A stretch of DNA of 64,000 nucleotides from JBCDCB01 sp039182735 (GCA_039182735.1 JBCDCB010000003.1:104017-168016), one strand, 5' to 3'. Shown: positions 55,260 to 63,578, counted from the stretch's first letter. Notes: generated from the letters alone by a model not told the origin. Numbers and translations are program-made.

Positions 55260-55583
55260 ATGCTGTGGATCGAACGCAACGCGCGCAAGTTCTTCATCGC
55301 GCTCATGGGCGGGACGGCGATCCTGATCGGGCTCGTCATCCTCCCGCTGCCGCTGCCCTTCGGGATCATCCTGATCCCGATCGGGTTCTTCATCCTCGCG
55401 CTCGAGTTCGCGTGGGCGCGGCGCGTGCTCGACCGCGTGCAGGCCAAGACCGGGCGCGTCGGGCGCGCGATGAAGTCCATGGAGGACCGCGCGATGGGTT
55501 TCGTCGATCGCCGATTCCGCAGCAGGCTGCGCCAGCAGGTGGAAATCGACGCCGACCGCGGCCCCGACGACCGCGCCGCGTAA
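55260..55583 (+). CDS. Small PGPGW-type transmembrane protein
   Basis: The 107-residue protein has two closely spaced hydrophobic segments (about 12-28, FIALMGGTAILIGLVIL, and 33-50, FGIILIPIGFFILALEFA) with a PLPLPFGII turn between, the layout of the PGPGW/TIGR02611 family. A basic amphipathic C-terminus follows (WARRVLDRVQAKTGRVGRAM). No function is known for the family. No strong ribosome site precedes the ATG at 55260. Confidence 0.8.
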   Translation: MLWIERNARKFFIALMGGTAILIGLVILPLPLPFGIILIPIGFFILALEFAWARRVLDRVQAKTGRVGRAMKSMEDRAMGFVDRRFRSRLRQQVEIDADRGPDDRAA

Positions 55584-55664
55584 AACAACCCTTCAATCCG
55601 CCGAGGTATTGGCCCGCCCGCCTCGCGCGGGTGTACGCTTGGGTTCGCAGGAAGGCATCGCACG

Positions 55665-56090
55665 ATGAGCAGCGCCGACACATCCACCATGGGCGAACGA
55701 TCTCGCGGCAGCGAGACGGTCACCGAAAGTGTGCGCATCAGCGTCACGCCGCGATACCTGGGCGAGCACTCCGAACCCGAACTCGGCAAGTACGTCTTCG
55801 GGTACGCCGTGCGCGTCACGAATGAGCGTGACGACACCGTGCGCCTGCGCTCGCGTTATTGGCTGATCGTCGATGCCGAGGGCGAGCGCGACGAGGTCCG
55901 TGGAGAAGGCGTGGTGGGCGAGCAGCCTCGTATCGCGCCCGGCGCGACCTATGAGTACGCCTCATACTGCCCGCTCGAATCCGCGTGGGGCACGATGGAA
56001 GGCTCGTACACCTTCGAGCAAGAAGACGGCCAACGCTTCGACGCGATGATCGAACGCTTCTTCCTTGTCTCCCCACAGGCCGGTGCCTGA
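55665..56090 (+). CDS. apaG: ApaG domain protein
   Basis: The 141-residue protein is almost all ApaG fold: SVRISVTPRYLGEHSEPELG (about 22-41), YVFGYAVRVTNE (about 43-54), SRYWLIVDAEGERDEVRGEG and CPLESAWGTMEGSYTF. ApaG binds pyrophosphates, and its structure is fibronectin-III-like; its physiological role is unclear. ATG 55665 gives a 20-residue N-terminal extension. Confidence 0.93.
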   Translation: MSSADTSTMGERSRGSETVTESVRISVTPRYLGEHSEPELGKYVFGYAVRVTNERDDTVRLRSRYWLIVDAEGERDEVRGEGVVGEQPRIAPGATYEYASYCPLESAWGTMEGSYTFEQEDGQRFDAMIERFFLVSPQAGA

Positions 56091-56304
56091 GCGCACGGTT
56101 CTCGGACGACGGGCACCGCCGAGAAGTGCGGAATCTGCGCCGGTTCGCGACGACTGAGCGGGAATCCCGAGGTTCGTCAAAGGTCCGCGGGCTTGTATCG
56201 CGGTTCGAGGCTTGGATGCGGCCGATCTCATTGACAACGTTCAGGTACGTCGCGGAGCGACGCGAACCTCTTAGCCGCGGAGCGGCTCATCCGGAGACCG
56301 TCCG

Positions 56305-57150
56305 ATGAGTCTGCCGATCAACAACAACATTCCCTCGCTGACGGGTCAGCGGTCCCTCGCCGCGAACACGAAGGCGCTCAACAACTCGCTGACGAGGCTC
56401 TCGACGGGGCTGCGCATCAACCGCGGCGCCGACGACCCGGCCGGGCTCATCGCCTCTGAGAACCTGCGCGCCGCGCTGAAGGTACTCGAAGCCGAAACCC
56501 GCGCCATCGAACGCGCCGACATGGTCGCCTCGCGCGCCGACGGCGCGCTGAGCGAACTCTCCGGCCTTTTCGCCGAGGCCGAGGCCCTCGCCGTCGCCAG
56601 CGCAAACACCGGCGGCATGAGCGAGGCCGAGCGCGACGCCAACCAGATGCAGCTCGATTCGATCCTGCAAACCATCGACCGTGTTGCACGCACGACCGAC
56701 TTCAACGGCGACGCGCTCCTCGACGGCACCGCGCAGATCAACGTTGCCAACGACTCGCTCTCCATCGGCTCCGTCCTGCCCACCTCCCTCGGCGAGGTCG
56801 AGATCGACGGCACGACGTATCGCCTGAGCGACGTCGTCAGCGGCGGCGCCGGCAGCCTCTCGTCGGGCAGCCCCGCCGTCGCCCAGCAGATCATCGCCGC
56901 CGCGCGCAAGGAAATCACCACGCTCCGCGGCGAGATCGGCGCGTTCCAAAAGAACACGCTCGGCCCCGCGCAGCGCGCGAACGCGGTCGCCATCGAGAAC
57001 ATCACCGCCGCCGAGTCGCAGATCCGCGACACCGACTTCGCCAGCGAGGTCGCGCAGCTCACACGCGCGCAGATCCTCTCGAGCGCGAACATCGGTGCGC
57101 TCGCGATCGCGAACCAGAACCCGCAGAACGTCGTGCGCTTGCTCGCCTAG
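56305..57150 (+). CDS. Flagellin
   Basis: The 281-residue protein has typical flagellin D0/D1 termini. The start is PINNNIPSLTGQRSLAANTK and RLSTGLRINRGADDPAGL. The end is ENITAAESQIRDTDFASEV then LTRAQILSSANIGALAIANQ and NPQNVVRLLA. The variable central domain is short. It should be exported through the flagellar type III system and polymerise as filament. No flagellar genes flank it. GGAG precedes the ATG; TTGACA at 56231 is a possible but unsupported -35. Confidence 0.95.
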   Translation: MSLPINNNIPSLTGQRSLAANTKALNNSLTRLSTGLRINRGADDPAGLIASENLRAALKVLEAETRAIERADMVASRADGALSELSGLFAEAEALAVASANTGGMSEAERDANQMQLDSILQTIDRVARTTDFNGDALLDGTAQINVANDSLSIGSVLPTSLGEVEIDGTTYRLSDVVSGGAGSLSSGSPAVAQQIIAAARKEITTLRGEIGAFQKNTLGPAQRANAVAIENITAAESQIRDTDFASEVAQLTRAQILSSANIGALAIANQNPQNVVRLLA

Positions 57151-57710
57151 CGCGACCGCCTTTCAACCGCCGACCTGATCGTCCAGCGGAAGAAGCGTTT
57201 CCAGAAGACGTCCTGCGCCCGCGTCCACAGCCCAGCCCAGGACTTCCGCGTGAGCGAGTCCACGCGCACACGCAGGCGCGTTGCGCCATTCTCAGCCGCG
57301 TCGTCCAGCCAGAAGCGCAGGCGCGTCGGGCGGATCAGCCGCGGGCTCAGCGCGAACGACCCGTAGTAGTACGCCAGATCGCGGAAGCGACCCTTGCCGT
57401 CGTCGCCCGGGTCGATCTCCACGATCACGCCGGCGACGTTCAGACCGGGCCCGTGGTGCACGTTGAGCACGCCCGGCTCGAACCCCGACCCGCCGTGGAT
57501 GCCCGTGCCCTCCACGAACTCCACGCGGAAGGGCCACACCTGCCCTTTCACGAAGGTGTCCGGATCGTTGAGCCACGCCCACAGGCGCTCGCGCGCAACG
57601 GGCACGTCGAACGACGCCTCGTACGCGTGTTCGATGAAGAAGCCCGGCGCACCGGTCCGCGCCAGCAGGCGAGGATCGTCCGGCATCTCCGCGGCGTGTT
57701 CATCCGTCAT
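57147..57710 (-). CDS. SRPBCC family protein
   Basis: The 187-residue protein has the helix-grip layout of SRPBCC proteins: YEASFDVPVARERLWAWLND at the N-terminus, a central beta-sheet, and a long C-terminal helix (SWAGLWTRAQDVFWKRFFRW). It differs from the AHSA1-like protein at 48016. The ATG at 57710 follows GAGG. It is convergent to the flagellin gene with a 4-bp overlap. Ligand unknown. Confidence 0.75.
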   Translation of the reverse strand: MTDEHAAEMPDDPRLLARTGAPGFFIEHAYEASFDVPVARERLWAWLNDPDTFVKGQVWPFRVEFVEGTGIHGGSGFEPGVLNVHHGPGLNVAGVIVEIDPGDDGKGRFRDLAYYYGSFALSPRLIRPTRLRFWLDDAAENGATRLRVRVDSLTRKSWAGLWTRAQDVFWKRFFRWTIRSAVERRSR

Positions 57711-57786
57711 CGAGCCACCCTCGAATAATCGCCACGCGAGCACCGTTGATCCGACGTTCGAGCAACTTTGAACCAAGGAGCCAGCC

Positions 57787-58071
57787 ATGGCCAAAGCCAT
57801 CTTCAACGGCACCGTCATCGCCGAGTCCGACAACACCCAAGTCGTCGAGGGCAACCACTACTTCCCGCCCGACAGCGTCAAGCGCGAGTACCTGATCGAC
57901 CACGAACTCAAGACAACCTGCCCGTGGAAGGGCGAAGCGTCGTACTACAGCGTCGAGGTCGATGGCGAGACCGCCGACCACGCCGCGTGGTACTACCCCA
58001 GCACCAAGGACGCCGCCAAGGACTTCGAGGGCTACATCGCGTTCTGGAACGGCGTGGAGGTCAGCGACTGA
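57787..58071 (+). CDS. DUF427 domain protein
   Basis: The 94-residue protein is a single DUF427 domain: AIFNGTVIAESDNTQVVEGN (4-23), YFPPDSVKREYL, TTCPWKGEASYYSV (about 43-56) and ADHAAWYYPSTKDAA. Its size and motif order match the family exactly. DUF427 proteins are small beta-rich proteins of unknown function, sometimes linked to nucleotide-cyclic pathways. AAGGAG precedes the ATG. Confidence 0.95.
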   Translation: MAKAIFNGTVIAESDNTQVVEGNHYFPPDSVKREYLIDHELKTTCPWKGEASYYSVEVDGETADHAAWYYPSTKDAAKDFEGYIAFWNGVEVSD

Positions 58072-58086
58072 CCGCGAGCACGCCGA

Positions 58087-58371
58087 TCACATCTGGCGTG
58101 CCTGCACCTCGAGCAGGTGGTACCCGAACTGCGTCTGCACCGGTTCGCTCACCTGCCCGATGGGCAGGTCCGAGAAGACGACGGCGTCGAACTCGGGAAC
58201 CATCTGACCCTGGGTGAACTCCCCGAGATCGCCGCCCGATTGCCCCGAGGGGCAGCTGCTGTGCTGCTTGGCGAGCTCCCCGAAGTCGGTCCCGCCCTCG
58301 ATCTGCTGCTTGAGGTCGTTCGCCTCGGCTTCGGTCTTGACGAGGATGTGTCGTGCGCGTGCGCTGGCCAT
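58087..58371 (-). CDS. Parvulin-type peptidyl-prolyl isomerase
   Basis: This 94-residue protein is one PpiC/parvulin domain: [47 protein letters not shown] and [16 protein letters not shown]. It matches the stand-alone E. coli PpiC in size and has no signal peptide, so it acts in the cytoplasm. The ATG at 58371 is preceded by AAGGGG. It speeds cis-trans isomerisation at prolines. Confidence 0.93.
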   Translation of the reverse strand: MASARARHILVKTEAEANDLKQQIEGGTDFGELAKQHSSCPSGQSGGDLGEFTQGQMVPEFDAVVFSDLPIGQVSEPVQTQFGYHLLEVQARQM

Positions 58372-58467
58372 CTGTGCGCCCCTTGTGTGAGTCATTGGTG
58401 TGGAAGTTGGCCGACGCGGCACACCGCCGGGTCGAGCCGACCGAGTACTCTATAGCAGGTCCTCACA

Positions 58468-59628
58468 ATGGGGTGCGTGAGCCGAACGATGACCACCGAC
58501 GCCGCCGAACGTGCCTTTGTCGCCGAGATGCTCCGCTCTGGCGCCCGCGGCCTCGCCGCCGACGCGGTCAATGCGCAGAGCGATGCCCAGCCCGATATCC
58601 GCAGCCGCTACGGCGATTCCACCTTCGGCGGATGGCTCAGCGACACCGAGGTCCGCATCCGCTACCTCGCCGAGTGCGTCGAAGCCGATGCTCCCGATCT
58701 CTTCGCCGAGTACGCCCGCTGGTCCGCCATAGCCTTCGCGGCGCGGGAGGTCCCGCGCGAAGACCTCTACGAGAACCTCCGCTGCATCACGCTCGCGATC
58801 GCCGATCGCCTGCCGCGAAACGCCAGCACGCTCACCGGCGCGACGCTCGCGACGGGCATGGCCGCGATCGAGACCATCCCGCCGCCGCCCCCGACATTCC
58901 TCGCCAGCGAGCAGCCCTTTATCCACATCGCCCGGGGCTTCCTCGCGATGCTCGCCGACGGCAAGGCACGCGACGCCGCCGCCCTGCTCAAACGCGCCAT
59001 CGACGACGGCGAGATGCGCGTCCCCGACATCTACGCCTGGGTCTTCGAGCCGGTCATGCGCGAGATCGGTCGCCTGTGGCAGCTCAACGAACTCTCCGTC
59101 GCCGAGGAGCACCTCATCAGCTCCCACGTCACGCGCCTCATGTCGCAGGTCGTGCAGATGGGCGGCACGCCGGACCCGAACGGGCACATGCTCCTCGCGC
59201 TGGCACCCCCGGGCGACCTGCACGACATGGGCCTGCGCATGGTCGCCGACTTCTTCGAAATCAACGGGTGGGACGTGCACTATCTCGGTGCGAACGTGCC
59301 GGTGCAGGACGTCGCGCCGGCTGTCGAAGCCGTCCACCCCGACCTGATCGCGATTTCCACGTCGATGGCTGTTCACCTGTCATCGCTGCGCGCCGCCGTC
59401 GCCTCCGCCCGCACCGCGCGGACGCAGCCCGAGCCCCGGGTGCTCGTCGGCGGGCGCCCCTTCGCCGTGATGCCCCAGCTCGCGGGCTACGTCGGTGCCG
59501 ATGCCAGCGCCGAGTCCGCCTCCGCCGCCGTTCGCGTCGGGTGCGAACTTGTCGGGCTCGAAACGCCCTTCTCGATCGCGCCCGCGCGGGATGACAACGC
59601 TGCCCATCCGAGCGAGCCGACGAGCTGA
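58468..59628 (+). CDS. Stand-alone cobalamin-binding (CarH/LitR-like) protein
   Basis: The 386-residue protein has an N-terminal region of unknown type (1-135), a four-helix B12-binding-2 domain and a Rossmann B12-binding domain. The motif WQLNELSVAEEH (about 204-215) is the Wx9EH signature of adenosylcobalamin photoreceptors such as CarH. The following DLHDMG (about 250-255) is the DxHxxG motif with the lower axial His, then VADFFEINGWDVHYLGANVP. Unlike CarH and LitR there is no MerR-type HTH. It might sense light or B12 for a partner protein. ATG 58489 is an alternative start. Function inferred, not shown. Confidence 0.85.
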   Translation: MGCVSRTMTTDAAERAFVAEMLRSGARGLAADAVNAQSDAQPDIRSRYGDSTFGGWLSDTEVRIRYLAECVEADAPDLFAEYARWSAIAFAAREVPREDLYENLRCITLAIADRLPRNASTLTGATLATGMAAIETIPPPPPTFLASEQPFIHIARGFLAMLADGKARDAAALLKRAIDDGEMRVPDIYAWVFEPVMREIGRLWQLNELSVAEEHLISSHVTRLMSQVVQMGGTPDPNGHMLLALAPPGDLHDMGLRMVADFFEINGWDVHYLGANVPVQDVAPAVEAVHPDLIAISTSMAVHLSSLRAAVASARTARTQPEPRVLVGGRPFAVMPQLAGYVGADASAESASAAVRVGCELVGLETPFSIAPARDDNAAHPSEPTS

Positions 59629-59715
59629 TCATCCCCGACGTGCGCACACGTCTCGCAATCCCATTTGCAACCGGGGGATCGCGCGGTATGCTCATGTTTG
59701 ATATTTGATCGGGTT

Positions 59716-59747
59716 TCGATCGGAGCGGGCGGGTCCCCCCCGATCGA
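59716..59747 (+). other. Hairpin in the DUF1579 gene leader
   Basis: TCGATCGG (59716-59723) pairs with CCGATCGA (59740-59747) around a GC-rich loop, 30 bp before the DUF1579 start. It may structure the leader RNA. No T tract follows, so it is not a terminator. Confidence 0.35.
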
Positions 59748-59777
59748 GACGCCCAACATTCGACCAAGGAGCAGCCG

Positions 59778-60383
59778 ATGCCTCGCCTTCTGCACACCGT
59801 CTTTGCCGCCGCCGCCTTCGCCGGGCTCGGCGCCCTCGCCGCCACCGCCGGCGGCCCCGACCACGCCGAGATGAGCGAGGCCGAGATGATGGCCGCGTGG
59901 CAGGCCCACGCCGCCACCGGGGAGCACCACAAACTGCTCAACAGCCTCGTCGGCGAGTGGGACGTCGAGTCCACCCTCTGGATGGCCCCCGGCGCCCCGC
60001 CCATCACCAGCAAGGCCTCCGCCTCCGCCGAGTGGATCCTCGACGGCAAGTTCGTCCAGGAACACTACAGCGGCGACATGATGGGCACGCCCTTCAAGGG
60101 CATGTCCCTCATGGGCTACGACAACTTCAAGAAGAAGTACGTCGGCATCTGGATCGACAGCATGAACTCCTCCCTCAGCAAGCAGGAGTTCCTCCACAAC
60201 CCCGAGAAGAACATGTTCATCGGCTTCGGTCACATGGACGAGTTCATGACCGGCGAGCACGACAAGACCGTCAAGTACACCATCCAGATCCACTCCGACG
60301 ACCGCCACACCTTCGAGCTCCACGACCCGTACCTGCCCGAGGGGCAGACCCGCGTCATGCGCCTCGAGTACACGCGCAAGTAA
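59778..60383 (+). CDS. Secreted DUF1579 protein
   Basis: The 201-residue protein begins with a signal peptide (MPRLLHTVFAAAAFAGLGALAATAGG). The DUF1579 domain follows: LNSLVGEWDVESTLWM (about 54-69), SASAEWILDGKFVQEHYSGD (about 81-100), GYDNFKKKYVGIWID and a closing MRLEYTRK. The domain is a small beta-barrel of unknown function that is frequent in planctomycetes. CAAGGAG precedes the ATG. It stands alone. Confidence 0.92.
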   Translation: MPRLLHTVFAAAAFAGLGALAATAGGPDHAEMSEAEMMAAWQAHAATGEHHKLLNSLVGEWDVESTLWMAPGAPPITSKASASAEWILDGKFVQEHYSGDMMGTPFKGMSLMGYDNFKKKYVGIWIDSMNSSLSKQEFLHNPEKNMFIGFGHMDEFMTGEHDKTVKYTIQIHSDDRHTFELHDPYLPEGQTRVMRLEYTRK

Positions 60384-60471
60384 GCGTTTGGTGTCGATCG
60401 AACAATCCGCCGCCGCGGCGTGTTGATCTCCCGCAGCCGGGCACTCCGCCCGGCAGAAAGGGGCACACGCC

Positions 60472-60906
60472 ATGGCCGGCGCGACAACGCTCACCGCGAC
60501 CCTCGGCGAGTCCGGGTTCCGGACCGACATCTCTTCCGGCGCGCACGCCTTCACCGCGGACGAGCCCGGTGCGCTCGGCGGCGATGACTCCGGGCCGAGC
60601 CCGTACGTGCTCCTTCTGAGCGCGCTCGGCGCGTGCAAGGCGATGACCATGCGCCTGTACGCCGACCGAAAGGGCTGGGACCTCACCGGCGCGACCGTTG
60701 AGCTCACGCACCAGAAAGCCTCGCCCGAAGAAGCCGGCGTCGAACCATCCGGATCGAGCGGCAAACCCATCGACCTGATCGAGGTACGCATCACGGTGGA
60801 TGGCGATCTCGACGACGACCAGAAGCAGCGCATCATCGACATCGCCGAACGCTGCCCCGTCCATCAGACCATCACGAACGGCACGACTGTGGTGCGGAAG
60901 GCGTGA
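60472..60906 (+). CDS. OsmC family protein
   Basis: The 144-residue protein has the OsmC/Ohr fold with two redox cysteines: LLLSALGACKAMTM (Cys55) and DIAERCPVHQTI (Cys128). OsmC proteins reduce organic hydroperoxides. DEPGALGGDDSGPSPYVLL before the first Cys is typical of the YhfA/OsmC-like branch. AGAAAGG precedes the ATG. A strong terminator lies 130 bp downstream. Confidence 0.93.
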   Translation: MAGATTLTATLGESGFRTDISSGAHAFTADEPGALGGDDSGPSPYVLLLSALGACKAMTMRLYADRKGWDLTGATVELTHQKASPEEAGVEPSGSSGKPIDLIEVRITVDGDLDDDQKQRIIDIAERCPVHQTITNGTTVVRKA

Positions 60907-61035
60907 TCGAAGGCGTCGCGTTCTCGAAATGACCCCCGGCCCCGCTGGAGAGAGGCCGAGGGCCGCGCGCACGAAGAGGCATCTCAACAATCGGCCGGGG
61001 GCGACCCATCGCCCGCCGACCGGGTCCCTTTGAAT

Positions 61036-61073
61036 CCCCCGCGCGACACGCTGGCGCCGCGCGGGGGTCTCTC
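61036..61073 (+). terminator. Intrinsic terminator after the OsmC gene
   Basis: A 10-bp perfect stem CCCCCGCGCG (61036-61045) with CGCGCGGGGG (61058-61067) is followed by TCTCTCT. It lies between two convergent genes. Confidence 0.75.
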
Positions 61074-61095
61074 TCTGCTCCCCGGCGCATCGCGC

Positions 61096-61602
61096 TCAGC
61101 ACGCGCTCGCAAACGCTCCCGTGCTCGCTTCGATCGTGCGCACATCCGAGACGGTGCCCGCGGCCCATGACGACTGCGCGGGTCCCAACTCCGGCAACCG
61201 CCGACGCTTCCGCCACGTCCACAGCCCGGTGCCCTCCGCGAGATCGAGTTCGAGCGTCAGCCCGATTCGCGCGTTCGTCCGCTCGATCACGACGCGATCG
61301 CCGTCGTCAACCGTGAGCCCTTCCCAGAGCTCGTCGATCACGTCGTACGTCGCGCATTGGTGCGCGCCGCTCAGCACGCGCATCGAGAAACGCACCGACT
61401 CCGCCGCCCGGTTGATCGAAAGCACCGCCTCAAACGGCAGGGGCATCGCCCGGTCCGCGACGTCTCCCAGCCCCGCGATCACCCCACGCGCCGAACGGAC
61501 CATGCCCTTGAGGATCAGGACGGTGGTCTGCGCCTTCGCGTCGCGGGTGAGCGGGGCGAACCGAGATGGGTCGGCGGAACTCTCGAACGTTGCGGGTGAC
61601 AT
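61096..61602 (-). CDS. Protein of unknown function
   Basis: The 168-residue protein has no domain I recognise. It has no signal peptide or membrane segment. The ATG at 61602 has an excellent AGGAG site, supporting it as real. The central part (VLSINRAAESVRFSMRVLSG) and a C-terminal WTWRKRRRLPEL segment are the only distinctive parts. The layout is faintly PilZ-like, but neither PilZ motif is present. Confidence 0.65.
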   Translation of the reverse strand: MSPATFESSADPSRFAPLTRDAKAQTTVLILKGMVRSARGVIAGLGDVADRAMPLPFEAVLSINRAAESVRFSMRVLSGAHQCATYDVIDELWEGLTVDDGDRVVIERTNARIGLTLELDLAEGTGLWTWRKRRRLPELGPAQSSWAAGTVSDVRTIEASTGAFASAC

Positions 61603-62001
61603 CGCGATCTCCTGTCGAGCCAGCGGCTCCTGTGACTCCCGGGCGCACCAATCGCGCACGACACACGCTTGCCGCTCATCTCGCGATCGGCCGATACTTC
61701 AGAAACCCGGAATGAAAAAACACCGCCGTCTTTCGAGCGGCGGTGTCGTCTGTGAGCGTTTGCTGCTGTTGCTTGCGGGGTTCAGCCTTGTCGCATCACC
61801 CTCGCGCCCGCAGCGCCCGACACCACCGCCGTGTGCATTTTGCACATCGGAACTCGCTGGCGTCGGCAAATACGGTCTTGGTGAAGCACGTCGCTGAATC
61901 CTCTGCCCGCACAACGCGGACCGCGAAACCCTACCGTCATTCGGACGAACGTCAAGAGCCTCTTCGTTATTTCGGAGAACTCGCGCGAAAGTTGTCGTTC
62001 A
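61603..62001. other. Intergenic region with a leftward terminator
   Basis: No gene is supported in these 399 bases. They hold the leader of the unknown gene at 61096, a strong leftward terminator at 61715-61745, and about 250 bases of AT-richer sequence between the terminator and the YjfB-like gene. Confidence 0.4.
61715..61745 (-). terminator. Intrinsic terminator, leftward
   Basis: CACCGCCG (61721-61728) pairs with CGGCGGTG (61738-61745). On the minus strand the hairpin is followed by six T residues (61720-61715). It is a strong terminator about 260 bases past the YjfB-like stop, so an RNA with a long 3' part or a separate small RNA ends here. Confidence 0.85.
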
Positions 62002-62220
62002 TCACGCCTTCACGTCCACGCGCCCATTGCTGTCGAAGACGCTCCCCGCCGCCTGCACCGCGCTGTTGGTGTTCGCAGACTGCGCCGCGCGGCCGGCGGA
62101 CTGGATCATTTCAACGTTCGCCGCGCCCTGCTCCTGCGCGACGTCGAGCGCCTTGCGCGCGACCGCGATCGAAACCTGGCTCGAGACGTTGGCCCCAGCG
62201 ATGGCGGAGTCGATGTTCAT
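62002..62220 (-). CDS. YjfB-like putative motility protein
   Basis: The 72-residue protein matches the small YjfB motility family: VSSQVSIAVARKALDVAQEQ (about 12-31) followed by GAANVEMIQSAG, and a hydrophilic Ala/Ser/Asn end. Family members are about 60-70 residues and are found near flagellar genes in several phyla. No good ribosome site precedes the ATG at 62220. With the orphan flagellin at 56305 and the PilZ proteins it hints at flagellar motility. Confidence 0.72.
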   Translation of the reverse strand: MNIDSAIAGANVSSQVSIAVARKALDVAQEQGAANVEMIQSAGRAAQSANTNSAVQAAGSVFDSNGRVDVKA

Positions 62221-62354
62221 AGGTGAACCGTCGGATACATCCGAGGCCGGGGCCACGTCTACGCGGTGGCTCGCGTCGTCCGGCCCGTCTGTGACGGCTG
62301 GAGGCTTTGAACGCGTCCGTGCGGCATGGCGCGACGTCCATGCCCAGTGCATCA

Positions 62355-62413
62355 ACGAGCCGCGCGCGTCAGCAAGCGGGGTCCGGTCCCGCTCTCTCAC
62401 AGTCGCGGCTCGT
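62355..62413. repeat. Long intergenic palindrome, copy 2
   Basis: ACGAGCCGCG (62355-62364) pairs with CGCGGCTCGT (62404-62413), and AGCGGG pairs with CCCGCT inside. The outer arms are identical to copy 1 at 55171-55231 and the repeat is also followed by CGGAG. The interior has diverged, which is the pattern of an old dispersed repeat. Confidence 0.8.
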
Positions 62414-62443
62414 CCGGAGTGAGATCGCTCCACCAGCGATCAC

Positions 62444-62878
62444 TTACGACCCGATCAGCACCGGTGCCGGCGCCACGCCCTGCTGCAGCGCGTGCGGCAC
62501 GATCGAGAACTTCCCGCCCTCCACCACCGCGCCTTCCTCGATGTGGATCCGCGGCGCCGCGCAGTCGCCCTTGAAGCGTGCACGATTGCGGATGATCACG
62601 GGCCCGTTCGTGCGCACGTCCGCCTGCAGCACGCCGCACACCTCGATGCCCAGGCTCGAACGCACGCTCTTGGCGAACACCTGCCCCCGCCGCTCGACCA
62701 CCAGCATGCCGCAGGTCTCGATCCGGCCGCCCCACCGAACGGTCTTCACGATGACGTCTTCGAGCGTCAGGGGCTGGTAGCACGAGGGGCAGGTCAGGGT
62801 CATGGCCTTGCCGCCGACCACGAAGTCGTGACCACAGTGCGAACACACGATGCGCTTGGGCGGTGTCGGCTTGAGCAT
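62444..62878 (-). CDS. Bactofilin-like protein with N-terminal zinc ribbon
   Basis: The 144-residue protein starts with a zinc ribbon (VCSHCGHDF and TCPSCY: Cys12, 15, 30 and 33), then a bactofilin-type beta-solenoid (about 45-130; GGRIETCGMLVVERRGQVFA, GIEVCGVLQADVRTNGPVII). Bactofilins form cytoskeletal filaments that place wall enzymes or stalks. A zinc ribbon is unusual for them. GTG 62896 with a better-placed GGAG is an alternative start. The second bactofilin is just upstream on the same strand. Confidence 0.8.
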   Translation of the reverse strand: MLKPTPPKRIVCSHCGHDFVVGGKAMTLTCPSCYQPLTLEDVIVKTVRWGGRIETCGMLVVERRGQVFAKSVRSSLGIEVCGVLQADVRTNGPVIIRNRARFKGDCAAPRIHIEEGAVVEGGKFSIVPHALQQGVAPAPVLIGS

Positions 62879-62987
62879 GCGCGTCAATCGGAGCACCGAT
62901 CGCTCCGGTGCGGGTGCAGAACATGATTCGGTCAAACGTCGCGCGAGCCGGTGAGCCAGCGCGGCGCGTCGGATGATTCGTGCGTGT

Positions 62988-63578
62988 TCAGCCGGCCTGT
63001 GCCTGCTCACCCTCGCTCGACTTGAGCGAGGCGCGGATGCTCGCGATCTGCTCGTTGAGGTTGAGCGGACGCGTGCCGTCCGACTCGCGCGTCGTCGCGG
63101 GCTCGCGATCGGCCTGCTCGTCGCTGGAGATCCGCATCGCCTGCGCGGGCGTCGCCACTGCTTCGACCGGCGCGGGCTCGACGGGCTTCGCCGGACGGGA
63201 CTCCACCGTCGGGGCGCTCGTGCTCCGGCGAGACTTGGCGACCGCCGCCGCCCCGACCTGGCACGCGCCCATGAACGTCGCGCCGTCCGCGACCGACATC
63301 GCGCCGGCGGCCACATCGCCCTTCACCACCGCCGATTCGTTCAGCTGGATGCGCTCGGCGGCGTGGACGTTGCCCTCGATCTCGCCATCCACCACGATCC
63401 GCGCGACATGGACCTCCGCGCGGCAGTGCGCGCCCTCGCCCACGTGCAGGTCGCCGCTCGCTTCCATGCGACCCTCGAAGGTCCCGAGCAGTCGCACCGA
63501 GCCCTCGAAGGTCATCTCGCCCTTGATCACGAGGTCGGGGCCCAGCACCGTCGTCGCCGTCTGCTGCCTGTCGTTCAT
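62988..63578 (-). CDS. Bactofilin
   Basis: The 196-residue protein has the bactofilin beta-solenoid core (about 10-112): TVLGPDLVIKGEMTFEGSVR, LLGTFEGRMEASGDLHVGEG, VHVARIVVDGEIEGNVHAAE and VVKGDVAAGAMSVADGATF. The remaining 80 residues are Pro/Ala/Glu-rich and disordered, ending in NEQIASIRASLKSSEG. The ATG at 63578 has GAGAGG. It forms a pair with the zinc-ribbon protein, 109 bp downstream, and the two may copolymerise. Confidence 0.93.
   Translation of the reverse strand: MNDRQQTATTVLGPDLVIKGEMTFEGSVRLLGTFEGRMEASGDLHVGEGAHCRAEVHVARIVVDGEIEGNVHAAERIQLNESAVVKGDVAAGAMSVADGATFMGACQVGAAAVAKSRRSTSAPTVESRPAKPVEPAPVEAVATPAQAMRISSDEQADREPATTRESDGTRPLNLNEQIASIRASLKSSEGEQAQAG

Noticed and set aside
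56219..56305. Sigma-28 promoter (GCCGATCT at 56221) for flagellin
   Set aside because: No TAAA-like -35 at the right distance.
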